Part shown: positions 23,278 through 31,491 of the stretch, one piece after another | How the letters are laid out: the number at the start of each line of letters is the position of its first letter | How positions within the stretch are numbered: position 1 is the first letter of the stretch | DNA from: Comamonadaceae bacterium | Lineage (GTDB): Bacteria > Pseudomonadota > Gammaproteobacteria > Burkholderiales > Burkholderiaceae_C | Direction of reading: 5' to 3' | Assembly: GCA_947452785.1 (NCBI GenBank) | Contig: CANGDZ010000026.1 | Span: 1 to 43,690 of the forward strand | DNA: 43,690 nt | Translations under genes and position numbers: made by a program | Notes under the pieces: generated by a model | Databases searched by the model: none | What the model was told of the DNA's origin: nothing | The model's input: only the letters and a program-made list of their open reading frames with translations

Positions 23278-24149
23278 ACTTTGCGCTCCTCTTTGGTGCC
23301 GAGCAAGCCCTGGGGCTTGAACAGAATCACGATCATGAAAATCACCAAGGCAACCGCATCTTTGTAGGCCGGCGAGATATAGGCCGCAGCCAAGTTTTCG
23401 CACACCCCCACCAGCAAGCCGCCCAACAGCGCACCACGCGAATTATTGAAGCCGCCAATGATGGCCGCAAAGAACGCTTTGTTGCCCAGGCCCTCACCCA
23501 TGTCGAATTTCGCCAGGTAGGTCGGCGTCACCAGCAGGGCTGCAGCAGCGGCCAAGATTGCGTTGATGGCGAAGGTGTAAAAAATCATGCGCGGCACATC
23601 GATGCCCAGCACCGACGCGCTTTCGGTGTTTTGCGCCACAGCCTGCATGGCGCGTCCGGTGACCGTCTTGTTCAGGAAGGCTTGCGTCACCAGCACCAAC
23701 ACCATGGCAAAAACAAAGGTGCCCACATCGCTGGCAGAAAAAGTCACGCCGAGCACGTTGAAAATCACGTCGGGGAAGACCTGTGGAAAGGGATGCGGCT
23801 CAGCGCTGTAGCCCGCGCGCACACCATTGCGCATCGCAATCGACAAACCAATGGTGGCCACAACGATCGGCATCATGCCGAACTTGAACAAAGGGTCGAC
23901 CAAGCCGCGCTTGAACAGCCAGCCCAGGACCACGACCGACATCACGATGGACAGCGCGAAGGCGACGTACAGCGACAGACCAGAGCCCAGCAGCATCACC
24001 ATCATGAAGGCGGGCAGCATCACAAATTCGCCTTGCGCAAAATTGATGGTGCCCGACGCTTGCCACAGCAAGGTAAAGCCCAGTGCCACCAAAGCGTAAA
24101 TGCTGCCCGTGGCCAAGCCACTGAAGAAGAGTTGTAGAAAGTCGGTCAT
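23274..24149 (-). CDS. livH: ABC transporter permease, LivH type
   Basis: 291 residues from the ATG at 24149. LivH family blocks are FSGLATGSIYALVALGFTLL, ASGTINFAQGEFVMLPAF, GRAMQAVAQNTESASVLGID and a C-terminal VALVIFMIVILFKPQGLLGT. Multiple hydrophobic segments fit the expected eight-helix permease. It is separated from livK by a transcription terminator. Confidence 0.92.
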   Translation of the reverse strand: MTDFLQLFFSGLATGSIYALVALGFTLLWQASGTINFAQGEFVMLPAFMMVMLLGSGLSLYVAFALSIVMSVVVLGWLFKRGLVDPLFKFGMMPIVVATIGLSIAMRNGVRAGYSAEPHPFPQVFPDVIFNVLGVTFSASDVGTFVFAMVLVLVTQAFLNKTVTGRAMQAVAQNTESASVLGIDVPRMIFYTFAINAILAAAAALLVTPTYLAKFDMGEGLGNKAFFAAIIGGFNNSRGALLGGLLVGVCENLAAAYISPAYKDAVALVIFMIVILFKPQGLLGTKEERKV

Positions 24150-24219
24150 GGAAAGACTCCGTGGGGAAAATTCGCCGCGTATGGCGGTAGCACCTGGGAC
24201 GCGGGGCCCCATTGGATGG

Positions 24220-24250
24220 AAAAAAAGCGGACTCCGGTTGGAGTCCGCTT
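24220..24250 (-). terminator. Intra-operon terminator between livK and livH
   Basis: On the minus strand AAGCGGACTCC - AACC - GGAGTCCGC is followed by seven T: a perfect stem of at least 9 bp with a four-base loop. It lies between the binding-protein gene and the permease genes. It would end most transcripts after livK, giving more binding protein than membrane components. Confidence 0.88.
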
Positions 24251-24266
24251 CAATGCCTGAGTCGGA

Positions 24267-25397
24267 TTACTTCTTGGCGCTCAAAGGTGGCAGAGTGGCG
24301 GTAACGACTTGATGACCCCCTTTGACTTCGACCATGAAGCTGTCGCGGTCCAGGTCGCCCTTGTCGTCAAAGCACACGTCCATCAAAATGCCAGGGGTCT
24401 GTTTGGTGCTGAAGCAGCCGCCACGGATGGCCGCCGCCACGGCCTTGCGGTCAAGCTTGCCGACTTTCTCAATCGCCGCTTTCAACACGTACATGCCGGT
24501 GTAGCCCTTGATACCGTTGTGGTCGGACTCGGACTTGTATTCGGTTTTGTACTTGGCACCAAAGGCCTTGATGGGCGTTGCTTCGATCGTGAGGCCCACG
24601 TGGCCCAGCGCGCCGTTGGCGGCATCACCGGCCAGCTCGATCACTTTCTGACCGATCAGGGTGGTCTCTCCAACCAGCGGCTTCTTCACGCCTTGTTTGC
24701 GAAACTCACGCAGCATACGTGCCGATTCCTCTTCATTGGTCACGATGAAGATGGCGTCGGCATCGATCTGTTTGGCTTTGAGCACCGCAGCCGAAAAGTC
24801 GACCGCGCCAGCATCGGTAGAGATGTCAGCCACCACCTTGGTGGACGAGCCCTCCATCAGTTTGGTCAGGGTGTCACGACCACCTTTACCGAAATCGTTG
24901 TTGGCGTAAATCACGGTCAACGTTTTGTAATGGGTGTTGATGAACTTGGCCAGCTTGGGGTAAGAGATGTTTTGACCGAAGGCCGTGCGGAACACATAAG
25001 GGTTGCCTTGGGCGGTGATCGCAGCCGCTTCACCACCGGTGAAGTTAGGTGTTTCGCCGCGCTTGGATTCGGCCATGGAGACCATGATGGAGCCAGAGTA
25101 GACGGGGCCGAAGATGGCAAAGGTGTCGTTGTCCACGGCCTTTTGTGTCAAGCCCTTGGCCACGCCAGGATTGGTCTGGGTGTCTTCGGTGGTATAGCTG
25201 ATTTTCTTGCCCAAGATACCGCCCGTGGCGTTGATCTCTTTGATGGCCAGCTCAACGCCGTTTTTGAAAACGGTGCCTGCGGTGGCGCCAGGACCCGAGA
25301 GCTCAACGATGTTGGCAATCTTGATGTCTTGAGCTTGGGTCAAGCCAGACACGGCCAAAGCGGCGCAGACGGCGAGAGTTTTCAGGGTAGCTTTCAC
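24267..25397 (-). CDS. livK: ABC transporter substrate-binding protein (LivK / aromatic-acid type)
   Basis: 376 residues starting at a GTG (25397) with AGGAG at good spacing. The signal peptide is LKTLAVCAALAVSGLTQAQ. The mature part is a type I periplasmic binding protein: IKIANIVELSGPGATAGTVF, GILGKKISYTTEDTQTNP, FAIFGPVYSG, YANNDFGKGG and GYTGMYVLKAAIEK. Relatives bind leucine, amides, urea or aromatic acids. Its place among KstD-like and AroE-like genes suggests an alicyclic or aromatic acid (inference). Two cysteines near the C-terminus (GGCFSTK, MDVCFDD) could form a disulfide. Confidence 0.9.
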   Translation of the reverse strand: MKATLKTLAVCAALAVSGLTQAQDIKIANIVELSGPGATAGTVFKNGVELAIKEINATGGILGKKISYTTEDTQTNPGVAKGLTQKAVDNDTFAIFGPVYSGSIMVSMAESKRGETPNFTGGEAAAITAQGNPYVFRTAFGQNISYPKLAKFINTHYKTLTVIYANNDFGKGGRDTLTKLMEGSSTKVVADISTDAGAVDFSAAVLKAKQIDADAIFIVTNEEESARMLREFRKQGVKKPLVGETTLIGQKVIELAGDAANGALGHVGLTIEATPIKAFGAKYKTEYKSESDHNGIKGYTGMYVLKAAIEKVGKLDRKAVAAAIRGGCFSTKQTPGILMDVCFDDKGDLDRDSFMVEVKGGHQVVTATLPPLSAKK

Positions 25398-25526
25398 AGA
25401 GGTCTCCTAGTTGGTGGAATCAGGCCAGCAAACACGGCCAAGGGTTGGAAATCAATCACTTGTGCAATACAAGCCACGGGGAAATGTAGTGCGAATTGTC
25501 AAAAGCAGGGCCAGTACAAACAGTCA

Positions 25527-25570
25527 AAACGTTCGTTAATCGCGCATAAAAGATCAATCAACGAACGTTT
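25527..25570. repeat. Inverted pair of 11-bp quasi-palindromes upstream of livK
   Basis: AAACGTTCGTT (25527-25537) and its exact complement AACGAACGTTT (25560-25570) are separated by 22 bases. Each copy is itself nearly symmetric (AACG-nn-CGTT) and their centres are 33 bases apart, about three helical turns. They lie just after the flavoprotein stop codon and ~130-170 bases before livK. Two cooperating operators for the livK promoter fit best; a weak terminator stem is the alternative. Confidence 0.55.
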
Positions 25571-27312
25571 CAAGGGTTAGCACCGACGGCGCTGGCGCCC
25601 ACTGCTCGCGCGTGTTGGGTCGCCAAATAAGCGAACACCAGGCTCGGTCCAATTGTGATGCCGGGCGCCGGATACACCCCGCCCATGATGGAGTTCATGT
25701 CATTGCCCACAGCGTACAAGCCCGCAATGACTTGCCCTTGCGCATTCAGCACTTGGGCATGGGCGTTGGTTTGTAAACCTTGCGCCGCGCCAATGTCGCC
25801 GGGGTAGAGCTTGACGGCGTAATACGGCCCTTCGCTCATCGTGCCCAAATTCGGGTTGGGGCCACCCACCGCGGCATCGCCAATGTTCTGTTGGTAAGCC
25901 GTCACGCCGCGCTGAAATTGCGTGTCCACGCCGGTTTGGGCAAAGGTATTGTTGTTGGCCACCGACTGCGCCAGGCCCTCGGCGGAGATATTCAGCTTTT
26001 GCGCCAGCGCGTTCAACGTGGCGCCTTCGGTCAAATAGCCATCCGCCAAAAACGGCGCCAGCCCCTTGCCGCCCGGTCGCACCATGCCCATGCCGTAGTG
26101 GCGCAGGGCTTTGGCGTCGGCAATCAAATAGGCAGGCACCGCTTGCTGCGCCGCTTGCATGCCCAAGGCGAACAAATGGTAGGAGGTGCTTTCGTTGACG
26201 AAGCGCTCACCCGCCTGGTTCACCGTGATCATCCCGGGCTTGGCGCGGTCCATCACAAAATGCGGAAACACCGCCGTGCTGCCGTCAGCGCGTTGACGCA
26301 AAGACACGGGCGCCCAGAAGGCCGGACTTTGCGCGCCCTGCCCTTCGACGGCGCCCAAGCCGCGCGCCAGCGCCAAGGCTTCGCCGGTGTGGCCGGGTGC
26401 GGCGGGGCACCACTCGGCGGGAATACCGGGCAATTTTTCAGCGCGCAAAGCCACATCGCGGTTGAAGCCGCCACTGGCCAGCACCACGCCTTTGTGCGCC
26501 AGTACGCGGCAAACCGCACTGCCGCTGCGCAGGCGCACAGCCACCACGCGGCCACTGTCATCGCGCTCCAGCGCGTCCACCGACGTCTGCAGCGCCAGCG
26601 TGGCGTGGGTATGTTGCGCCAAAGAATGCAGCAAACGCCCCACCAGCGCATTGCCCATGACCAGGCGCGCGCCGCGGGTGTAGCGCAACCGGTCACCCAG
26701 GTGGCGCCAGACAATGCGCACCGCATGCTGAAACGAAGCCCAGGACTGCGTCATCGCCAGCAAATGGTTGATGTCGGTGCGGTCCACCATCATGCCGCCG
26801 AGCACCGTGAACTCTGGGATCGGCGGGCGCAGCAAAGAGAACAAATCGCCCAGCAATCGGCCATCAAAAGGCACGGGCTCCAGTGCGCGGCCATTCAGGG
26901 TGGAGCCGGGCAAATCACTGATGTAGTCGGGGTGCTTGGGGTAAGGCCGGAATTTCATCGAAGACCGAGATTCGATGTGAGCCACAGCTTGCGCGCCGTT
27001 GTTTAAAAACGCTTCACGCAAGGCGGCGGGCGCTTGCTCGCCCACAGCATGGTTTAGGTACTTGGCAGCTTCGGCCAGCGTGTCTGACGGATTCACAGCA
27101 GCGCTGTGGTGCGTGCCCGGCACCCAGGTGGTGCCCGCCGACCAGGCGGTGGTGCCGCCCACAAACTCGGTGTGCTCGACCACCAGCACTTTGGCGCCGT
27201 CGATGGCAGCAAACACCGCCGCCGACAAACCCGCGCCGCCCGCGCCAATGACCACCAGGTCAAATTCAGCGCCGTCTTGCAGCCCGTCCAGCCCTTGTTT
27301 TATAAGTTGCAT
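25570..27312 (-). CDS. KstD-like FAD-dependent dehydrogenase 1
   Basis: A 580-residue flavoprotein of the fumarate reductase / 3-ketosteroid Delta1-dehydrogenase group. The FAD-binding motif is VVIGAGGAGLSAAVFAAIDG (residues 21-40), and the C-terminal FAD loop is GNDMNSIMGGVYPAPGITIG. Tyrosines match those used by KstD for alpha,beta-desaturation of a cyclic ketone: Tyr130 (KHPDYISDLPGS), Tyr378 (NESTSYHLF) and Tyr497/498 (GPYYAVKLYPGD). It begins directly after the stop of an AroE-like gene (TGA-ATG), so an alcohol dehydrogenase and a ketone desaturase are co-expressed. Desaturation of a keto-cyclohexane carboxylate is the proposed role. Confidence 0.85.
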   Translation of the reverse strand: MQLIKQGLDGLQDGAEFDLVVIGAGGAGLSAAVFAAIDGAKVLVVEHTEFVGGTTAWSAGTTWVPGTHHSAAVNPSDTLAEAAKYLNHAVGEQAPAALREAFLNNGAQAVAHIESRSSMKFRPYPKHPDYISDLPGSTLNGRALEPVPFDGRLLGDLFSLLRPPIPEFTVLGGMMVDRTDINHLLAMTQSWASFQHAVRIVWRHLGDRLRYTRGARLVMGNALVGRLLHSLAQHTHATLALQTSVDALERDDSGRVVAVRLRSGSAVCRVLAHKGVVLASGGFNRDVALRAEKLPGIPAEWCPAAPGHTGEALALARGLGAVEGQGAQSPAFWAPVSLRQRADGSTAVFPHFVMDRAKPGMITVNQAGERFVNESTSYHLFALGMQAAQQAVPAYLIADAKALRHYGMGMVRPGGKGLAPFLADGYLTEGATLNALAQKLNISAEGLAQSVANNNTFAQTGVDTQFQRGVTAYQQNIGDAAVGGPNPNLGTMSEGPYYAVKLYPGDIGAAQGLQTNAHAQVLNAQGQVIAGLYAVGNDMNSIMGGVYPAPGITIGPSLVFAYLATQHARAVGASAVGANP

Positions 27313-28119
27313 TCATGCACCCATCAAAAATTCAACCATCAGGTCTTTCACCTGCGCAAACATCTCCACCCCGGTCAGGGTCTGGCAACCCAGCGCCCGC
27401 GCCGCCGCGATCATGGGCGGCACAGTGGGCGAGGTGATCACGCAGCCCACGAACATGGCTGGCGTGAATTTGTTTGAATCGATCGGGTGCGGCTCGCCCT
27501 CTTTCATGCCCATCGGCGTGGCGTTGATGGCGATGTCAAATCCCGTTGGGTCGCTGCTGCCGACCACCACCGCGCAGTGGCCCAGCGAAGCCAAGCGCTG
27601 AATCAAGGCATCGCGCCGCGCGGTGTCACCATCGTGAACAGCCAGTTCACGCACGCCGCCCGTGGCCAGCGCATAGGCAATGGCCGAACCGGCGCCGCCA
27701 GCGCCGACCAGCAAGGCCTTTTGGCCTTGCAAATTGAACCCCTTGAGCGCCAGCGCTTTGACGTAGCCCAGGCCATCAAACATATCCCCATGCCAGGAGC
27801 CATCGGCGTTGCGGCGCAGGGTGTTGATGGATTTCAAAAACGCGCCACGGTCTGAGGTGGTGGCGCACAAATCAAAGAACGCGAATTTATGCGGCACGGT
27901 GACGATGATGCCGTCGACGTTTTTGCACAGCGACACGCCTGCCGTCCATGCGGCCAGGTCGGCCGGGGCCACATGGGCGGGAATGCACAAGGCGTTCAGT
28001 CCGGCATTCTGAAAGTCCTGACTCACGCCCGCCGGCGATTTGACCTGGGCAATGGGATCTCCCACGATGAAGTGCACGCGGGAGGCACCGTCCAGATTCA
28101 GCTTGTGTGGGGTCGTCAT
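27313..28119 (-). CDS. Shikimate dehydrogenase-like protein (catabolic AroE paralogue 2)
   Basis: About 268 residues. Lys78 (VTVPHK) and the Asp in GDMFDGLGY are kept, as are Asn in SINTL and the cofactor loop LVGAGGAGSAIAYALATGG. The carboxylate-binding motif reads GDPIAQVKSP: Val26 replaces the first Ser of true AroE. It is probably an NAD(P)-dependent dehydrogenase for a shikimate-like cyclic hydroxy acid. ATGs at 28131 and 28155 are alternatives, but 28155 lies within a likely operator; no clear ribosome site is seen. It is first in an operon with KstD-like flavoprotein 1 and divergent from an IclR gene. Confidence 0.82.
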   Translation of the reverse strand: MTTPHKLNLDGASRVHFIVGDPIAQVKSPAGVSQDFQNAGLNALCIPAHVAPADLAAWTAGVSLCKNVDGIIVTVPHKFAFFDLCATTSDRGAFLKSINTLRRNADGSWHGDMFDGLGYVKALALKGFNLQGQKALLVGAGGAGSAIAYALATGGVRELAVHDGDTARRDALIQRLASLGHCAVVVGSSDPTGFDIAINATPMGMKEGEPHPIDSNKFTPAMFVGCVITSPTVPPMIAAARALGCQTLTGVEMFAQVKDLMVEFLMGA

Positions 28120-28140
28120 GGCCGTGATCATACATAAAAG

Positions 28141-28173
28141 TGGAATATCATTCAACTATTGAATTTATTTCCA
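28141..28173. promoter_or_regulatory. Putative IclR operator between the AroE-like gene and the iclR-type gene
   Basis: A 33-bp dyad with outer arms TGGAA / TTCCA and inner arms ATTCAA / TTGAAT around CTA. IclR proteins are known to bind TGGAAAT-n-ATTTCCA-like palindromes. It lies in the divergent spacer, placed to control both directions. Confidence 0.55.
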
Positions 28174-28215
28174 AAAATCAATATACTCGCCGCATCTCCA
28201 CAAGGAAGCACCCCC

Positions 28216-29049
28216 ATGAGCGGCGTCCTCGAACGAACACTGAGCATTCTGGAATTGCTATCGCAGCACGGCGAAGGCTTGGAATTGGCCGCGATAGCTG
28301 ACCAACTGGACATTCCGCGCAGCGGCACCCACCGCCTGCTGACCGACTTGGTGCGCCTGGGCTATGTGCGCCAAACGCGCGGCCATGGCGACTACCTGCT
28401 GACCACCAAGCTGGTGTCCATGGGCCTGAGCTACCTGAGCAACAGCGGCATTGTTGACATTGCCCAACCCCTGCTGAACCGCCTGGCCGAAGTCTCGGGC
28501 GAATTGGTGCGTTTGTCGGTGGTTGACGGCGAGCGCCTGACCTGGGTGGCCCGCGCCCAAGGCGCACGCCAAGGCCTGCGCTACGACCCTGACATGGGCA
28601 GCGACGCGCGCCTGTCTTGCTCGTCGTCGGGCTGGGCCTTGCTGTCCACGCTGAGTGACGACGAGGCGCTGGCCTTGGTGGCCAAACAGGGCCTGGGCCA
28701 AGCTGATGCTTTTGGCCCGGCCGCGCCCACCACGTTGCAAGCCGTGATCGAAGCCGTGCAAGCCACGCGCGAGCGCGGCTACAGCATCACCACCGACACC
28801 TACAGCATTGGCCTGAGCGCCATGTCCGCGCCGGTGCGCTTTGCCGGTCAACCCGCCTTCGGTGTGCTGACGATTGCCGGCCCGACCGTGCGCTTCACCC
28901 CCGACAAAATGGACGCCTTGGCCGCCGAGTTGCTCAGCACCGCCCAACAGCTGGCGGCATCCAGCGGCGCATCGCCCTTCTTCAGCCTCACGGCCGAGAC
29001 CAGCAAGGCCGCCCCCGTCGACGGGCGCAAACCCATTTACGCGGTCTAA
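28216..29049 (+). CDS. IclR-family regulator of the second module
   Basis: 277 residues from the ATG at 28216, with AAGGA nine bases upstream. The winged helix domain is VLERTLSILELLSQHGEGLE, then LAAIADQLDIPRSGTHRLL and TDLVRLGYVRQ. The effector domain includes GELVRLSVVDGERLTWVARA, RLSCSSSGWALLS and GLSAMSAPVRFAGQPAFGVL. It is divergent from the AroE-like/KstD pair and directly upstream of the second KstD-like gene, so it probably controls both transcription units through the dyad at 28141-28173. The effector is presumably the imported acid or an intermediate. Confidence 0.89.
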   Translation: MSGVLERTLSILELLSQHGEGLELAAIADQLDIPRSGTHRLLTDLVRLGYVRQTRGHGDYLLTTKLVSMGLSYLSNSGIVDIAQPLLNRLAEVSGELVRLSVVDGERLTWVARAQGARQGLRYDPDMGSDARLSCSSSGWALLSTLSDDEALALVAKQGLGQADAFGPAAPTTLQAVIEAVQATRERGYSITTDTYSIGLSAMSAPVRFAGQPAFGVLTIAGPTVRFTPDKMDALAAELLSTAQQLAASSGASPFFSLTAETSKAAPVDGRKPIYAV

Positions 29050-29067
29050 AGCCCGACGTCACTCGCC

Positions 29068-31491
29068 ATGTCCAACGCACCTGAGCCTCATCCTTCTGAG
29101 CCGCAACACGATTGCGACCTGCTGGTCGTCGGCTCCGGTGCGGGCGGACTGTCTGCCGCCGTGACCGCCGCGCACCTGGGCCTCAAAGTCATCGTCGTTG
29201 AAAAAGACCCGCAGTACGGCGGCACCACCGCCTGGTCGGGCGGCTGGATGTGGCTGCCGCGCAACCCGTTGGCCGTGGAAGCCGGGTTGTTGGAGCGCAT
29301 CGAAAAACCACTGTCTTATTTGCGCCGCGAACTGGGCGAGAAGTTCGACGAATCACGCGCCCGCACGTTTTTGCGCAACGGCCCGCGCATGGTCGAGTTC
29401 TTCCGCCAAAACACCGCGCTGCAGTTCATCGACGGCAACACGATTCCTGATTTTCATGGCCACACCCCCGATGCGGCCACCGGCGGTCGCTCCATCTGCG
29501 CCGCGCCCTTTGATGCTCGGCAACTGGGCGCGCGCCTGCATGACCTGAAACCCCCGCTGGACGAGACCACGCTGTGGGGCATGGGCATTGCCTCAGGCAC
29601 CGAGCTGCGCCACTTTTTGAATGCGCTGCACCAGCCTTTGTCGTTCCTGTATGTGACCCGCCAGGTGCTGCGGCATTGGAAAGACCGGCTGCTGCACGGG
29701 CGTGGCACACGCCTGGTCAATGGCAATGCGCTGATCGGTGCGCTGGCGAAATCAGCCTTTGATCGAGGCGTGGAGATTCGCCTTAACAGCCCGGTGCTGC
29801 GCTTGCTGCAAAACGAGGAGCGTGTGAATGGCGCTGTGGTGCAAACGACGCAGGGCGAGGTCACGATCCATGCCCGCTGCGGCGTGCTCCTGGCCACCGG
29901 CGGCTTTCCGCATGACCCAGCGCGCAAACAGCAACTGCTGCCGCATGCCCCAACGGGCAACGAGCACTGGTCTGCGGGCAACCGCGGCAACACGGGCGAC
30001 GGCTTGCGCCTGGGCGAGAGCGCCGGCGGCGTGGTGGCGGGCGACCTGGTGCAAGCGGCGGCGCTGGCCCCCGTGTCGCTGGTGCCGCGTGCCGATGGCA
30101 GTACCGCCCACTTTCCGCACTTGATCGAACGCGCCAAGCCCGGCCTGATCGCGGTCACCGCGCAAGGCCTGCGCTTTGCCAATGAAGCCAACTCGTACCA
30201 CGACTTCATGCAAGCCCTGCTGGCCGTCACACCGGCCGATCACAAGCCCGAGGCATGGCTGGTGTGCGACCACGCTTTCATTCACTACTACGGGCTCGGC
30301 GCCGTCAAACCCGCGCCCATGCCGCTGGGCCCTTGGCTCCAAAATGGTTATCTGAAACGCGGCCACTCATTGCACGAACTGGCGCAGGCTTGCGGCCTTC
30401 ATGCCCAAGCCCTGCAAGCCACAGTCCAACGCTACAACGCCCAAGCGCAAGAGGGCAAAGACCTCGACTTCGGCAAGGGGGACACGGCTTACAACCTCAT
30501 CCAGGGTGACGCCCTCCGCGCCAACGCCCAAGGCCTGCGCAACCCCTGCATGGGGCCGATTGAGCGTGGCCCTTTCTACGCCGTCAAAGTCGTCATGGGC
30601 AGCTTGGGCACCTTTGCCGGATTGCGCGTGAACGATCACGCACAGGTGCTCGACGCCCAAGGCCAGCCTATCACCGGCCTCTACGCCGGCGGCAACGATC
30701 TGAACAGCATGATGGGCGGCCACTACCCGGCCGGCGGCATCACGCTCGGCCCGGCCATGACATTTGGCTTTATGGCCGCACAACACGCCGCTGGGCGCGA
30801 TCCGGCGGCCACCTGCGAAAACCCGATTTCAAACCCTTCCACCCAGACGAAGAAACACCCCACCATGTATTACGAACTCGCCACCATGACCCTGCCCTTT
30901 GGCACCGCAGGCCAAGCCGCCACGAACGTGCAGGCCTTTGCCTCCGATGCGCAAGCGCAGGGCGAACTGCTCGGCTGCTGGTTCACCGACATCGGCGTGC
31001 TCAACCAAATGATTGTGCTGCGCGGTTTCAACACCTTGGAATCCCTGCAAGCCGAACGCGAACGCACCCAGCAAAGCGCAAGCCCCTTCAATTGCGGCGA
31101 GATTTTCCAAACCCTGGAGCAGCACAGCTACAAAGGCTTCCCCTGGATGAAGCCCGTGCGCCCCAGCGCCGAGTCCGGCATCGCCGGTCCGGTGTACGAA
31201 ATCCGCACCTACGGCATCAAGCCGGGCGGCGTGCAGCCCACCGTCGATTTGTGGGAACAATCGGTGCCCGCGCGCGACAAGCTCTCGCCTTGCGTGGTCG
31301 CCATGGTCGCGCTCGATGGCCCGCTGCGCTTTACCAACATCTGGGCCTACGACAGCTTGAATTCCCGCAGCCAAATCCGCGGCGAAGCGGTGGCCCAAGG
31401 CATCTGGCCGCCCAAAGGGGGCCCAGCCCATTTGACCACCCAAATGGTCTCCACCATCGCCATGCCTACCGCAGTGTCACCACTGAAATGA
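29068..31491 (+). CDS. KstD-like FAD dehydrogenase fused to a NIPSNAP-family protein
   Basis: 807 residues. Residues 1 to ~578 are a complete KstD-like flavoprotein, the same length as its paralogue at 25570-27312: FAD motif VVGSGAGGLSAAVTAAHLG, Tyr377 (NEANSYHDF), Tyr504 (GPFYAVKVVMG) and C-terminal FAD loop GNDLNSMMGGHYPAGGITLG. At the first KstD Tyr position it has Phe129 (IPDFHGHTPD). Residues 579-599 are a polar linker. From Met600 (MYYELATMTLPFG) a full ~208-residue NIPSNAP protein follows, with a second repeat near VYEIRTYGIKPGGVQPTVDL. These families are normally separate chains. The stop overlaps the next start (ATGA). Confidence 0.85.
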   Translation: MSNAPEPHPSEPQHDCDLLVVGSGAGGLSAAVTAAHLGLKVIVVEKDPQYGGTTAWSGGWMWLPRNPLAVEAGLLERIEKPLSYLRRELGEKFDESRARTFLRNGPRMVEFFRQNTALQFIDGNTIPDFHGHTPDAATGGRSICAAPFDARQLGARLHDLKPPLDETTLWGMGIASGTELRHFLNALHQPLSFLYVTRQVLRHWKDRLLHGRGTRLVNGNALIGALAKSAFDRGVEIRLNSPVLRLLQNEERVNGAVVQTTQGEVTIHARCGVLLATGGFPHDPARKQQLLPHAPTGNEHWSAGNRGNTGDGLRLGESAGGVVAGDLVQAAALAPVSLVPRADGSTAHFPHLIERAKPGLIAVTAQGLRFANEANSYHDFMQALLAVTPADHKPEAWLVCDHAFIHYYGLGAVKPAPMPLGPWLQNGYLKRGHSLHELAQACGLHAQALQATVQRYNAQAQEGKDLDFGKGDTAYNLIQGDALRANAQGLRNPCMGPIERGPFYAVKVVMGSLGTFAGLRVNDHAQVLDAQGQPITGLYAGGNDLNSMMGGHYPAGGITLGPAMTFGFMAAQHAAGRDPAATCENPISNPSTQTKKHPTMYYELATMTLPFGTAGQAATNVQAFASDAQAQGELLGCWFTDIGVLNQMIVLRGFNTLESLQAERERTQQSASPFNCGEIFQTLEQHSYKGFPWMKPVRPSAESGIAGPVYEIRTYGIKPGGVQPTVDLWEQSVPARDKLSPCVVAMVALDGPLRFTNIWAYDSLNSRSQIRGEAVAQGIWPPKGGPAHLTTQMVSTIAMPTAVSPLK

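Noticed and set aside
24309..25580. A 423-codon plus-strand frame opposite livK
   Set aside because: The same kind of antisense shadow: no ribosome site, no family resemblance, and the opposite strand encodes a clear binding protein with a signal peptide.
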